Shown here: positions 17,807 to 25,841 of the stretch, one piece after another
How the letters are laid out: every line of letters begins with the position of its first letter
Numbering within the stretch: position 1 is the stretch's first letter
Origin: Chryseobacterium geocarposphaerae
GTDB lineage: Bacteria > Bacteroidota > Bacteroidia > Flavobacteriales > Weeksellaceae
Assembly: GCF_002797535.1 (NCBI RefSeq)
Contig: NZ_PGFD01000002.1
Coordinates: 186,001-250,000 of the forward strand
Direction of reading: 5' to 3'
Length of the DNA: 64,000 bases
The notes under the pieces: generated by a model
Told to the model about the DNA's origin: nothing
The model's input: the letters and a program-made list of their open reading frames with translations, nothing else
Databases searched by the model: none
Program-made: the position numbers and the translations under genes

Positions 17807-19330
17807 ATGAAGAGTACTTTAAAAAAACTATTACCATTTGCAGTAGTAGGCGTTATGTCCGGAGCTACTACCGTTGGAGCATTGCAATATTTTAATCATG
17901 ATTCCAACAACGGAGACCAATCATATTTTACAAAATCAGCGTCAAATGTTTCTTTTGCAGGAATGAATTCTGCAGCCGTAGGTGAAGATTTTGTGAAAGC
18001 AGCAAAAACAACAGTTCCTGCAGTAGTTACTATTAAAAACTATCAATCAAGATCAACGAGCAGAGCTTCAGAACAAGATCTTTTTGATTTTTTCTTTGGT
18101 CCACAAAATGGGAGAGGTCAGCAAAGACAGCAACAACAGGCTCCTGACAATATGCCATCGGGAATGGGATCAGGAGTAATCATTTCGCCAGACGGTTATA
18201 TTATTTCAAACAATCACGTGGTAGCCGGAGCGAATAAGCTTGAAGTGGTTTTAAGCAATAAAAAATCTTATATAGCAACCTTGGTAGGAACCGATCCGAA
18301 TACGGACATTTCTCTATTAAAAATTGAAGAAAAGGGATTACCTTATTTAAATTTTGCGAATTCTGACAATATTGAGGTAGGACAATGGGTGCTTGCCGTA
18401 GGAAATCCGCTTGGATTAAATTCTACAGTTACCGCAGGTATTGTATCGGCTAAAGGAAGAGGAATCGGGATTTTAAGTTCACAAGGAAAAGCAGCCAACC
18501 CTATTGAAAGCTTTATTCAGACGGATGCGGCAATTAATCCTGGAAACTCCGGAGGAGCTTTGGTAAATACGAACGGAGACCTAATTGGTATTAACTCAGC
18601 GATTCAGTCTACAACAGGTTATTATCAGGGATACGGATTTGCAGTTCCTTCAAACCTGGCCAGAAAAATTGTTGAAGACATTAAAAAATTCGGTATTGTA
18701 CAAAGAGGATTCCTTGGAGTAACAACGATAGATCTTTCAAATGATCAATTAGTAGCGGCTTACAATAAAGATCAAAAGACTAATATAAAAGCCGGATCTG
18801 GTATGTATGTTACAGGCTTTGGAGAAAATAGCGGTGCGGAAGATGCAGGCATTAAAAAAGGAGATATCATCACTAAAATCGACTCTTATGCTATTACAGA
18901 CTTTGCCGATCTTTCTGCTGCCATTGGAAGTAAAAGACCTGGAGATAAAGTACAGGTTACTTATCTAAGAAATGGCAAAGAAAATGTAACAACAGCTACC
19001 CTTAGAGATCAAAAAGGAGGAACTTCTACAAGAACCAAGGCAGATCTTAGTGTTACAGAAAGAATCGGGGCAGAATTCAAGCCTTTGGATGAGAGATTCA
19101 AAACTGATTACGGATTAAACAGCGGAGTTATCGCGACCAATGTAACAGAAGGAGGCGAAATTGCCAAAATCGGAATTGTAGACAATTATATCGTAATCGA
19201 AGTGAACGGAAAACCGGTAAATTCACAGAAAGATGTTGAGAAAATCCTTGATAAATATTCAGGAAATGTACAGGTGAAATTTGTGGATGCTTACGGACAG
19301 ATCTACACAAGAGGTTTCAAAATGCCTTAA
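17807..19330 (+). CDS. htrA: Periplasmic Do-like serine protease HtrA/DegP family
   Basis: 507 residues: N-terminal signal/anchor (about 8-26), trypsin-like protease domain, two PDZ domains (about 285-375 and 410-505). The catalytic triad is H137 (SNNHVVAG), D167 (NTDISLLK) and S248 (NPGNSGGAL). A Gln-rich LA-type loop (GRGQQRQQQQAP) lies ahead of the protease core. The protein degrades or chaperones misfolded envelope proteins. Monocistronic, between its own promoter and a strong terminator. Confidence 0.95.
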   Translation: MKSTLKKLLPFAVVGVMSGATTVGALQYFNHDSNNGDQSYFTKSASNVSFAGMNSAAVGEDFVKAAKTTVPAVVTIKNYQSRSTSRASEQDLFDFFFGPQNGRGQQRQQQQAPDNMPSGMGSGVIISPDGYIISNNHVVAGANKLEVVLSNKKSYIATLVGTDPNTDISLLKIEEKGLPYLNFANSDNIEVGQWVLAVGNPLGLNSTVTAGIVSAKGRGIGILSSQGKAANPIESFIQTDAAINPGNSGGALVNTNGDLIGINSAIQSTTGYYQGYGFAVPSNLARKIVEDIKKFGIVQRGFLGVTTIDLSNDQLVAAYNKDQKTNIKAGSGMYVTGFGENSGAEDAGIKKGDIITKIDSYAITDFADLSAAIGSKRPGDKVQVTYLRNGKENVTTATLRDQKGGTSTRTKADLSVTERIGAEFKPLDERFKTDYGLNSGVIATNVTEGGEIAKIGIVDNYIVIEVNGKPVNSQKDVEKILDKYSGNVQVKFVDAYGQIYTRGFKMP

Positions 19331-19356
19331 TTAAAAGCTAAACTTAAACTTCATAC

Positions 19357-19385
19357 AAAAAACGCTGCAATCTGCAGCGTTTTTT
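19357..19385. terminator. Bidirectional terminator after htrA
   Basis: AAAAAACGCTGCA / TGCAGCGTTTTTT, 13-bp stem and 3-base loop; serves htrA and the convergent membrane gene. Confidence 0.85.
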
Positions 19386-19390
19386 ATTAT

Positions 19391-19843
19391 TTATGATTTA
19401 TTCATTTTCTCAGCGATTCTTTTTTTCTTACTACGTTCATACAGCACTTCAACAATTTTTCCTCCGATCCAGGAAAATGGAAAAAAGGTAAGGAAAATAG
19501 AGATCTTATAAAATGTAGGATGATATGGAAAAATGATAACATCCAACATTGCTATAAACAGCATGATGAAACCAATAAGAATAGCATAAGCCACTTTAGC
19601 ATATTTAACGATAATTGCCGTTGCCACTCCTCCTACTGTAGTTCCTAAGCCGGAAATAAACAAAAGGAATCCGAAGAAAGCTTTATCATTCTGCATGCTC
19701 TGAAGAAATCTTTGCCAATGCTCAAACGGAGCAAAAGCTTCAAAAGTAACCCATTGTGGAAACACTCTTATCCCAAGAGTAATAATAAGCCCCGCAATAC
19801 CGAGCCCTACAATAACCGCCAATGTATTTCTTAAAAAGTTCAT
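19391..19843 (-). CDS. Four-span membrane protein
   Basis: 150 residues with about four membrane segments (6-26, 57-80, 84-104, 108-130) and a basic tail (ERSKKKRIAEK). No domain recognised. It begins 10 bases after ridA and so is probably in its operon. Function unknown. Confidence 0.65.
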   Translation of the reverse strand: MNFLRNTLAVIVGLGIAGLIITLGIRVFPQWVTFEAFAPFEHWQRFLQSMQNDKAFFGFLLFISGLGTTVGGVATAIIVKYAKVAYAILIGFIMLFIAMLDVIIFPYHPTFYKISIFLTFFPFSWIGGKIVEVLYERSKKKRIAEKMNKS

Positions 19844-19853
19844 GAATTACTGC

Positions 19854-20234
19854 TTAATCCTGATGTGCAATCATAGAAATTTCGATATCAACATTCTTTG
19901 GCAGACAAGAAACCTGAACCGTCTCACGGGCAGGATAACTATCAGCATCTAAATAAGAAGCATAAATATCATTCATTACTGCAAAATCATCCATATTTTT
20001 AAGGAAAATTGTTGCCTTTACAACGTTTTTAAATGTCATTCCAGCTTCTGTAAGAATAGCTTCAAGGTTTTTCATTACCTGGTGCGTTTCTTTTTCAATT
20101 CCTTCCACCAATTTACCAGTTGCAGGATCTACAGGAATCTGTCCGGAAATATACAAAACTCCGTTTGCAAAATTAGCTTGTGAATAAGGTCCGATAGCTG
20201 CAGGTGCATTAACTGTGTTGATTATTTTTTTCAT
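19854..20234 (-). CDS. ridA: RidA family enamine/imine deaminase
   Basis: 126 residues, full length. Signature elements are APAAIGPYSQA at the N-terminus, the active-site Arg in YPARETVQV (about residue 104) and E117 in DIEISMIA. RidA hydrolyses reactive 2-aminoacrylate and related imines in the cytosol, protecting PLP enzymes. Confidence 0.95.
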   Translation of the reverse strand: MKKIINTVNAPAAIGPYSQANFANGVLYISGQIPVDPATGKLVEGIEKETHQVMKNLEAILTEAGMTFKNVVKATIFLKNMDDFAVMNDIYASYLDADSYPARETVQVSCLPKNVDIEISMIAHQD

Positions 20235-20252
20235 TAGAATTTATTTTGGGTG

Positions 20253-20260
20253 CAAATATA
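20253..20260 (-). promoter_or_regulatory. -7 element of ridA
   Basis: TATATTTG on the minus strand, 18 bases before the ridA ATG. No clear -33 at standard spacing. Confidence 0.55.
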
Positions 20261-20301
20261 AAATTTATATTCCATTTCTCTCCTTCAATATCACTTCCAT
20301 C

Positions 20302-22890
20302 TTAGAAAGGTGCATTTGGCTGCGTAAAGCTTCTGTCTTTATACTTCAATGCGTCACTTAAAATGTTCGCTTTTATCCCGATAAAGAAGTCGTATACCTT
20401 ATAGCGTCCAAAAGGAACCCAGTTAAAATTGATGGTAAAACTTCTCTGATCCCTTGAAAAACCAATACGCGTTAAAGCCAAATCTTTCGTCACTAAATCA
20501 TAATGCGTACTTCCGGTAATATTCCAATACGGTGTTAATTTAATGCTTCCGTCAAGCCCCAGAGAAGCCATTCTGTTAGGAGTTCTGGACAAACCTTTTG
20601 AATACTGATAGTTTGTACTGATATTAAGTGTCCAGGCCTGATCAAAATGAGCATAATTATCGTCATCAAAATAATAAACTTCATTTCGGATATCTCCTTT
20701 TGCAGGATATTTTTTAGGATAATCTACTTTTTCACCAAAAATTTCACTGCTCAAAGGATAAGACATCTGTACATTAAAGCCCTGTAAACTAAAATGACCA
20801 AAGTCTTCGGTTCTTATCCCGGTTTCTGCTCCCGGCTCAAATATAATTCTATAGGGGTCTAATGATAAACTTGTATTTACAGTAAGCTTGTTATTAAAAA
20901 AAGACGATTGCCCGTTGATTGTCATTATAGACCAAGGATGATCTTTTGCCGCAAAATTATAATTCCCGGCAAGGCTTAGTGATTCAAAGATTTTTACTTT
21001 TTTCAATCCGGTGGAATCACTTTTTGATTTTACTTTCATTTCAATATTGTTTCCAATATTAAAATTAAGCGCTCCTACCATTCCTGTAGTTGGAGATCCT
21101 ATAATTCCGTTATTTTCAAAAATAGAATAAGGTGTAAGCGCACCATTTGCTGTATAATAATTTTTATAGTACCCGAATTTTGTATCTCCAAAATCAGGGG
21201 AATAAGTAAACCCAATGCTTGGTGTCACCACATGTCTGATTGCTTCAATAGTCGATCCTTTTTTAAAGTTTGCCTGACCGTATAATGTAGTCTGAATACT
21301 TGCAGTAGTAGAAAAAGTGGAATATCCTGCAATTTTATTATTCATTTTATTCACCACTTCCATTTCAACAGGATCATAATACTTCGTTAATGTTTTAGTG
21401 GTTAAAGCATTGTCAATATTCGCCCCTAAACTAAAAGTAAAATATTTTGCAACTGTAGTATTCGTTCCCAGTGTAATATTATTCTTTATTCCGGTCTGCA
21501 ATTTATCCCACATTGCTTTTTTAAACAATTCACCACTATTGGCCTGAACATAATTATTAAGGTTCAAACTTGTATTCACAGTAATATTTTCAAGAAGCCC
21601 ACTTCTTGTTCCGGTTTTTGACTTGAACAAATAAAATTGGTTTACCGCTACATTCATCTGAGGAAGTCGCAAATCTGAAAGCCCGGTTGCAAAGTTTTGT
21701 GAGTAAGAGGCAGTTCCTGTAATTGTAATAGGCAGTGTTAGGAACCTTTTGGTAAGCGTTAATGTTGAATTCTGTTGTGTCTGCAGCACACTCTGATCCA
21801 AAATATAACCATTGTTTACCGTATTATTATAGAATGTCTGGCTGGTTGCATTAACAGAAGCAGAGAATGTTAAAAACGGATTAGCTTTTGTATCCTGTGT
21901 ATGGGTCCATGCAATCCTATAAGTTCCTGTTTCGGTATAATTTTCAAGTCCTTTTATTCCTCTAATAGTCTTTCCTATGTCCGCTGAAAAGCTACCCGAA
22001 TACCTATATTTTTTTAAATAATGCATTTCGGGACGTAAGTTCCAGCTTCCTTTTGTATAAATATCTGCTAGAACTTTGAGATCGAAATGCTCCCCGATAG
22101 GCTGATAATATCCGATCCCGTTTAAAAAGAATCCTACATCCTGTCGCTCTCCAAAACTAGGAATTAAAATTCCGGCAGATCTTTTAGAAGAAAAAGGAAG
22201 GATGGCAAAAGGCAAGATGAGTGGAGTCGGAATCTCCTCAATATACATCCTGATGGGTCCTGTTACAATCTGGGAATTGTTTTTTGTCTTGATTAATTTA
22301 ATATTGGAAGCCCTCATTTTATAATCGGGCAAAGTATCTTTCTTTTGGATAAAATAAGTATCAGTAGTGTAATCTCCGTTCTTCATTGCAAATACAGTAT
22401 CACTGTATTTCTTTGTTTTCTGTGCTATGATAACTCCTTCACTTTCTTCCGTTCGAGCATTATAAGCAATAGCCTGCCTGGTTTTGGTATTATAGCTGAA
22501 TTCTGTTGTTTCATACTTTTTCCCCCCTTGATTGGTGATTACATTTTCTATAATCTTTCCGGAAGCATCCTGCTTTCCTCTTGCATAAATCAAACTTCTT
22601 TCATGATCTATCGAAATATAATCTGCATCTATCTGCATATCCTGGTATTTCACCTGGGCATTTTTCAACAGATAGGTCATTTTCTTCTGAACATCATTTC
22701 GCTCTTCATCAGCTTTTGTTCTCAGAACATCTTCTAAAGATTCTTTTTTTACAGCAATGGTATCCTTTTGGATAATAGTATCATTAACCGCACTTTTAGG
22801 CAATTTTTCAGGCGTTTTCTGTGCTAAAAAATTGTTAAAAATTAGGATAATTAAAATTTGTAATATATTTTTGGAGACGGTTTTGGCCAA
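20302..22890 (-). CDS. lptD: LPS-assembly outer membrane protein LptD
   Basis: 862 residues. After a signal peptide, an OstA/LptA-like beta-jellyroll (about 85-215: YQDMQIDADYISIDHERSLIYARG) is followed by the large C-terminal barrel, whose entry has PLILPFAILPFSSKRSAGIL and PSFGERQDVGFFLNGIGYY. LptD with LptE places LPS in the outer leaflet. This is the Bacteroidota form, whose sequence differs much from E. coli. It diverges from the amidase gene across only 53 bases, putting two envelope functions on a shared intergenic region. Confidence 0.9.
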   Translation of the reverse strand: MAKTVSKNILQILIILIFNNFLAQKTPEKLPKSAVNDTIIQKDTIAVKKESLEDVLRTKADEERNDVQKKMTYLLKNAQVKYQDMQIDADYISIDHERSLIYARGKQDASGKIIENVITNQGGKKYETTEFSYNTKTRQAIAYNARTEESEGVIIAQKTKKYSDTVFAMKNGDYTTDTYFIQKKDTLPDYKMRASNIKLIKTKNNSQIVTGPIRMYIEEIPTPLILPFAILPFSSKRSAGILIPSFGERQDVGFFLNGIGYYQPIGEHFDLKVLADIYTKGSWNLRPEMHYLKKYRYSGSFSADIGKTIRGIKGLENYTETGTYRIAWTHTQDTKANPFLTFSASVNATSQTFYNNTVNNGYILDQSVLQTQQNSTLTLTKRFLTLPITITGTASYSQNFATGLSDLRLPQMNVAVNQFYLFKSKTGTRSGLLENITVNTSLNLNNYVQANSGELFKKAMWDKLQTGIKNNITLGTNTTVAKYFTFSLGANIDNALTTKTLTKYYDPVEMEVVNKMNNKIAGYSTFSTTASIQTTLYGQANFKKGSTIEAIRHVVTPSIGFTYSPDFGDTKFGYYKNYYTANGALTPYSIFENNGIIGSPTTGMVGALNFNIGNNIEMKVKSKSDSTGLKKVKIFESLSLAGNYNFAAKDHPWSIMTINGQSSFFNNKLTVNTSLSLDPYRIIFEPGAETGIRTEDFGHFSLQGFNVQMSYPLSSEIFGEKVDYPKKYPAKGDIRNEVYYFDDDNYAHFDQAWTLNISTNYQYSKGLSRTPNRMASLGLDGSIKLTPYWNITGSTHYDLVTKDLALTRIGFSRDQRSFTINFNWVPFGRYKVYDFFIGIKANILSDALKYKDRSFTQPNAPF

Positions 22891-22913
22891 TTTTATGTTA
22901 TATAATTAAGGTC

Positions 22914-22921
22914 CAAAATTA
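22914..22921 (-). promoter_or_regulatory. -7 element of lptD
   Basis: TAATTTTG on the minus strand, 24 bases before the lptD ATG, inside the 53-base divergent gap with the amidase gene. Confidence 0.55.
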
Positions 22922-22943
22922 ATATAATTTTTAAAACTGTAAG

Positions 22944-24236
22944 ATGTACAAACAAAATTTTAAAATAATTTTATCATTTCTTGCGATACTCCTTTTCAAC
23001 TTTTCCTCTGCTCAAAAAAAATTCACCGTAGTCTTAGATGCAGGTCATGGCGGAGGAGATATAGGAGCCAACAGAAACTACTCTGATATAGGGCTTGTAC
23101 AAGAAAAAGACGTTACACTCGGCATCGTTCTTAAACTGGGAGCCATGCTTGAGAAAAATAAAGACTTTAAAGTCATATACACCCGTAAGATTGACGAATA
23201 TCCTTCTTTAACGGACAGAACCAATATCGCCAACAGAAGTAAAGCGGATTTATTTATTTCCGTACACGTAAACTCATCTCCGAGTAAAACAGCTACCGCA
23301 AGAGGAACAGAAACCTTTGTACAGGGGCCTGCCCAAAACAGAGAAAACCTGGAGGTAGCAAAACAGGAAAATAATGTGATTTACCTTGATGAAAAAGATA
23401 AAGAAACATTCTCCTCTTATGATCCCTCCTCACCGGAATCATTGATTGCCTTAAAATTACAGCAGAGCAAATATCTCGAAAACAGTCTTATTTTAGGAAC
23501 CTTTGTGGAAGATAATTTTGCTAAAACAGGAAGGTATTCCCGTGGAGTAAAACAGGAAAACCTCCACATCTTAAGAAGAAGCGCCATGCCTTCTATTTTA
23601 ATTGAAACTGGTTTTGTCAACAATTATGATGATGCAGCATTTTTAAATTCCGAACAGGGACGACAAGAGACTGCTGAAAATATTTATAAAGCTATTATTG
23701 ATTATAAAAAGGCGGTGGACCGAAAAACTTCTTCAGGTACCATTGTGAAAAAACCTGAGCCGGAAAAACCTGCCGAAGTTGCTTTGAAAAACGATTTCAG
23801 AATACTTCTAATCACTTCATCTGTAAAATATAATGACGGAGACCCTGCTTTAAAAGGACTTAATTATATTCTGACCATAAAAGAAGGAGGAGTTTACAAA
23901 TATTACTACAGTGTTACGAACATGGCCTCAACGAGAGACATCAATCTTAGAACCGCAAAAGATGCCGGATTTAAAAACGCATACGCTGTCGGGTTTATGC
24001 CTAACCAGAAACTGAGTACCGGGTATTATACCATTGAATTATATGCAGGTCCGGATAAACTGAGCAGCAATTCTTTCATTCTTCAGTCTCTTAAAGATGT
24101 AGACAGAACCAAGACCAATGGAACCTTCTACTACACCTATGGAAAGGCGGATTCTTTAGAAGGAGCAATAGACCTCCAAAAAGACCTTGAGAAGAAGGGA
24201 ATTAAAAACACTGTTATTCAGAAAGTTTACAAATAG
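22944..24236 (+). CDS. N-acetylmuramoyl-L-alanine amidase (Amidase_3)
   Basis: 430 residues with a signal peptide. Amidase_3 zinc site: H35 (LDAGHGGGDIG), E54 (LVQEKDVTL), H108 (FISVHVNSS), and catalytic E221 (SILIETGFVNN). An insertion (about 125-205) within the catalytic domain may be a regulatory helix. The C-terminal 150 residues have a SPOR-like pattern (FYYTYGKADSLEGAIDLQKD). It cleaves peptidoglycan cross-bridges at the stem peptide during cell separation. Divergent from lptD. Confidence 0.93.
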   Translation: MYKQNFKIILSFLAILLFNFSSAQKKFTVVLDAGHGGGDIGANRNYSDIGLVQEKDVTLGIVLKLGAMLEKNKDFKVIYTRKIDEYPSLTDRTNIANRSKADLFISVHVNSSPSKTATARGTETFVQGPAQNRENLEVAKQENNVIYLDEKDKETFSSYDPSSPESLIALKLQQSKYLENSLILGTFVEDNFAKTGRYSRGVKQENLHILRRSAMPSILIETGFVNNYDDAAFLNSEQGRQETAENIYKAIIDYKKAVDRKTSSGTIVKKPEPEKPAEVALKNDFRILLITSSVKYNDGDPALKGLNYILTIKEGGVYKYYYSVTNMASTRDINLRTAKDAGFKNAYAVGFMPNQKLSTGYYTIELYAGPDKLSSNSFILQSLKDVDRTKTNGTFYYTYGKADSLEGAIDLQKDLEKKGIKNTVIQKVYK

Positions 24237-24250
24237 GTCAAAAAATAATT

Positions 24251-24280
24251 TTGAAGTTTAAAAGTTTATTTATACTTTTG
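24251..24280 (+). promoter_or_regulatory. Promoter of first tRNA-Glu gene
   Basis: TTG at 24251-24253, 19 bases, TACTTTTG at 24273-24280: a full match to the Bacteroidota consensus, 14 bases before the tRNA. Confidence 0.8.
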
Positions 24281-24294
24281 CAACCTCAAAATTT

Positions 24295-24366
24295 GGCCTA
24301 TTCGTCTAGTGGTTAGGACTCAAGATTTTCATTCTTGCAACAGGGGTTCGATTCCCCTATAGGCTA
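24295..24366 (+). tRNA. tRNA-Glu (TTC)
   Basis: 72 nt. Acceptor arms GGCCTAT / ATAGGCT (G-U first pair), anticodon stem CAAGA/TCTTG around loop TTTTCAT giving anticodon TTC, T-arm GGGGTTCGATTCCCC. CCA is not encoded. It differs from the other two copies in the acceptor and anticodon stems. Confidence 0.95.
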
Positions 24367-24443
24367 CAAATAAAAGATAATATTAACTCGCGAGAGGATA
24401 AATTAAAAAAACCAAAAATTTTTAAATTTTTTAAAAAATAAAT

Positions 24444-24474
24444 TTGGTAGATAAAAAAAAAGTTTATACTTTTG
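24444..24474 (+). promoter_or_regulatory. Promoter of rpsT
   Basis: TTG at 24444-24446, 20 bases, TACTTTTG at 24467-24474, 18 bases before the rpsT ATG. A TTG within the -7 box (24472) is in frame but cannot be the start. Confidence 0.75.
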
Positions 24475-24492
24475 CACTCACATTTGAACGAT

Positions 24493-24747
24493 ATGGCAAA
24501 TCATAAATCAGCATTAAAGAGAATTAGACAGAACGAAGCAAGAAAACTTCGTAACAGATACTACCACAAGACTGCTAGAACAGCAATGAAAGTATTGAGA
24601 AATGAAGAGGACAAAGCTGCTGCTGCAGAACAATTGCCAAAGGTTATCTCTTTGTTGGATAAATTAGCTAAGAAAAACATTATCCACAAAAACAAAGCAG
24701 CTAACTTGAAAAGCAAATTAACTAAGCACGTTAATAAACTAGCTTAA
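24493..24747 (+). CDS. rpsT: 30S ribosomal protein S20
   Basis: 84 residues from the ATG at 24493 ([18 protein letters not shown]), the classic S20 start. Lys/Arg-rich helical protein binding 16S rRNA. Nested between tRNA-Glu genes: own promoter upstream, second tRNA-Glu beginning 11 bases after its stop, so mRNA and tRNA may share a transcript. Confidence 0.97.
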   Translation: MANHKSALKRIRQNEARKLRNRYYHKTARTAMKVLRNEEDKAAAAEQLPKVISLLDKLAKKNIIHKNKAANLKSKLTKHVNKLA

Positions 24748-24758
24748 TAAGTATAGTT

Positions 24759-24830
24759 GGCCCGTTCGTCTATCGGTTAGGACCTCAGATTTTCATTCTG
24801 GTAAGAGGGGTTCGATTCCCCTACGGGCTA
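24759..24830 (+). tRNA. tRNA-Glu (TTC)
   Basis: 72 nt, acceptor GGCCCGT / ACGGGCT, anticodon loop TTTTCAT (TTC). Identical to the copy at 24921. It lies 11 bases after rpsT with no separate promoter seen. Confidence 0.95.
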
Positions 24831-24920
24831 CAAGATTTAATTACTACTCTAACCTGGTAATTAAATAAGAGTTGAAACTTATAAAAACAAAAAGCTAACC
24901 CTGCATTTGCAAAAGTAGAT

Positions 24921-24992
24921 GGCCCGTTCGTCTATCGGTTAGGACCTCAGATTTTCATTCTGGTAAGAGGGGTTCGATTCCCCTACGGGCTA
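24921..24992 (+). tRNA. tRNA-Glu (TTC)
   Basis: 72 nt, same sequence as the copy at 24759. A poor -7-like TGCATTTG lies at 24902-24909. Followed at once by a terminator. Confidence 0.95.
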
Positions 24993-24995
24993 CTT

Positions 24996-25023
24996 AAAAG
25001 AGATTCAAAAATGAATCTCTTTT
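24996..25023 (+). terminator. Terminator of the rpsT/tRNA-Glu unit
   Basis: AAAAGAGATTCA / TGAATCTCTTTT, 12-bp stem with a 4-base A loop, then T-rich sequence. Confidence 0.8.
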
Positions 25024-25096
25024 TATTTTACCCAACTTTCTTTATTCAATTATAAAAATAATATCATTTATTTCTGACAAAGTGAAATTTAATGTA

Positions 25097-25104
25097 TATC
25101 TTTG
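25097..25104 (+). promoter_or_regulatory. -7 element of the GntR-type regulator gene
   Basis: TATCTTTG, 31 bases before the ATG. The palindromic operator follows after 4 bases, covering the probable transcription start. Confidence 0.65.
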
Positions 25105-25108
25105 CAAT

Positions 25109-25119
25109 TCATCAGATGA
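25109..25119 (+). promoter_or_regulatory. Operator copy 1 (GntR-type palindrome)
   Basis: TCATCAGATGA, a perfect 5-1-5 palindrome. The same 11 bases, with flanking AAT on the left and T on the right, recur at 25811 before the transporter gene. Its place just after the -7 element fits autorepression. Confidence 0.7.
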
Positions 25120-25135
25120 TATGATGTATTAAAAT

Positions 25136-25789
25136 ATGCAGATCCAAAGAAAAACATTAGCACAGGAAGTGGCAGATCGATTGATTGAAGGAATCGTCAG
25201 CAATGAATATGCTGTTGGGGAGAAATTGCCTACCGAGCCTGAACTTATGAAAATCTACGGAGTGGGAAGATCAAGCATTCGTGAAGCCATCAAAATACTT
25301 TCGATTCAAGGAGTATTGGATGTGCAACAGGGAGTGGGGACTTTTGTTATTTCTAATATCATTCATGAATCGCTGGAATCTCAGATGGATAAGGCGCAGA
25401 TTGAAGATGTACAGGAAGTGCGTTCTTTACTGGATGCTAAAATTGCAGCCAAGGCAGCACTACATCGTGATGAAGAACAGTTGGAGAAAATCCAATTCTA
25501 TCTGAATCAAAGAAATACATTGGCGGAAGAAAAAAAAGCACTGGAATGTTATCAGGCAGATATCAATTTCCACATTGCCATTGCCGAAGCCTGTGGAAAC
25601 AGTCTTTTAAAGGAAATTTATAAAATAACAAGTTCCCATATTTTGAGATCTTTTGAAATCAGGCATAATGACACTTCCTCTTTTATTATTTCCCAGGCTA
25701 TTCATGAACGACTGTATTTGGCTATAGAAAATAAAAATGCGGAGGAAGCAGCCTTTATTGCTCAACAAATTGTTGATCAGATTTATTAA
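25136..25789 (+). CDS. GntR/FadR-subfamily transcriptional regulator
   Basis: 217 residues. N-terminal winged helix (about 8-70) with VGEKLPTEPELMKIYGVGRS and SSIREAIKILSIQGVL, then an all-helical FCD ligand domain (about 90-215) with DINFHIAIAEACGN and QAIHERLYLAIENKN, holding likely metal-binding His residues. FadR-type regulators respond to small carboxylates. It is directly upstream of an Fsr-like MFS gene and a shared palindrome stands before both, so the two form a regulator-pump pair. The effector is unknown. Confidence 0.92.
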   Translation: MQIQRKTLAQEVADRLIEGIVSNEYAVGEKLPTEPELMKIYGVGRSSIREAIKILSIQGVLDVQQGVGTFVISNIIHESLESQMDKAQIEDVQEVRSLLDAKIAAKAALHRDEEQLEKIQFYLNQRNTLAEEKKALECYQADINFHIAIAEACGNSLLKEIYKITSSHILRSFEIRHNDTSSFIISQAIHERLYLAIENKNAEEAAFIAQQIVDQIY

Positions 25790-25810
25790 AAATTAAACTT
25801 TTAACAAAAT

Positions 25811-25821
25811 TCATCAGATGA
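25811..25821 (+). promoter_or_regulatory. Operator copy 2 (GntR-type palindrome)
   Basis: The same perfect palindrome TCATCAGATGA in the 52-base gap between regulator and transporter genes, 20 bases before the MFS ATG. The wider context (ATTCATCAG...CTTATGAAT) is itself roughly symmetric. Confidence 0.7.
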
Positions 25822-25841
25822 TCTTATGAATTGAAATTATT

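Noticed and set aside
22345..22775. Plus-strand frames of 64-130 codons
   Set aside because: Fully inside lptD on the other strand; no start context.
24902..24909. TGCATTTG as promoter for the third tRNA-Glu
   Set aside because: Mismatch at the invariant A and no TTG at 19-20 bases upstream; co-transcription is more likely.
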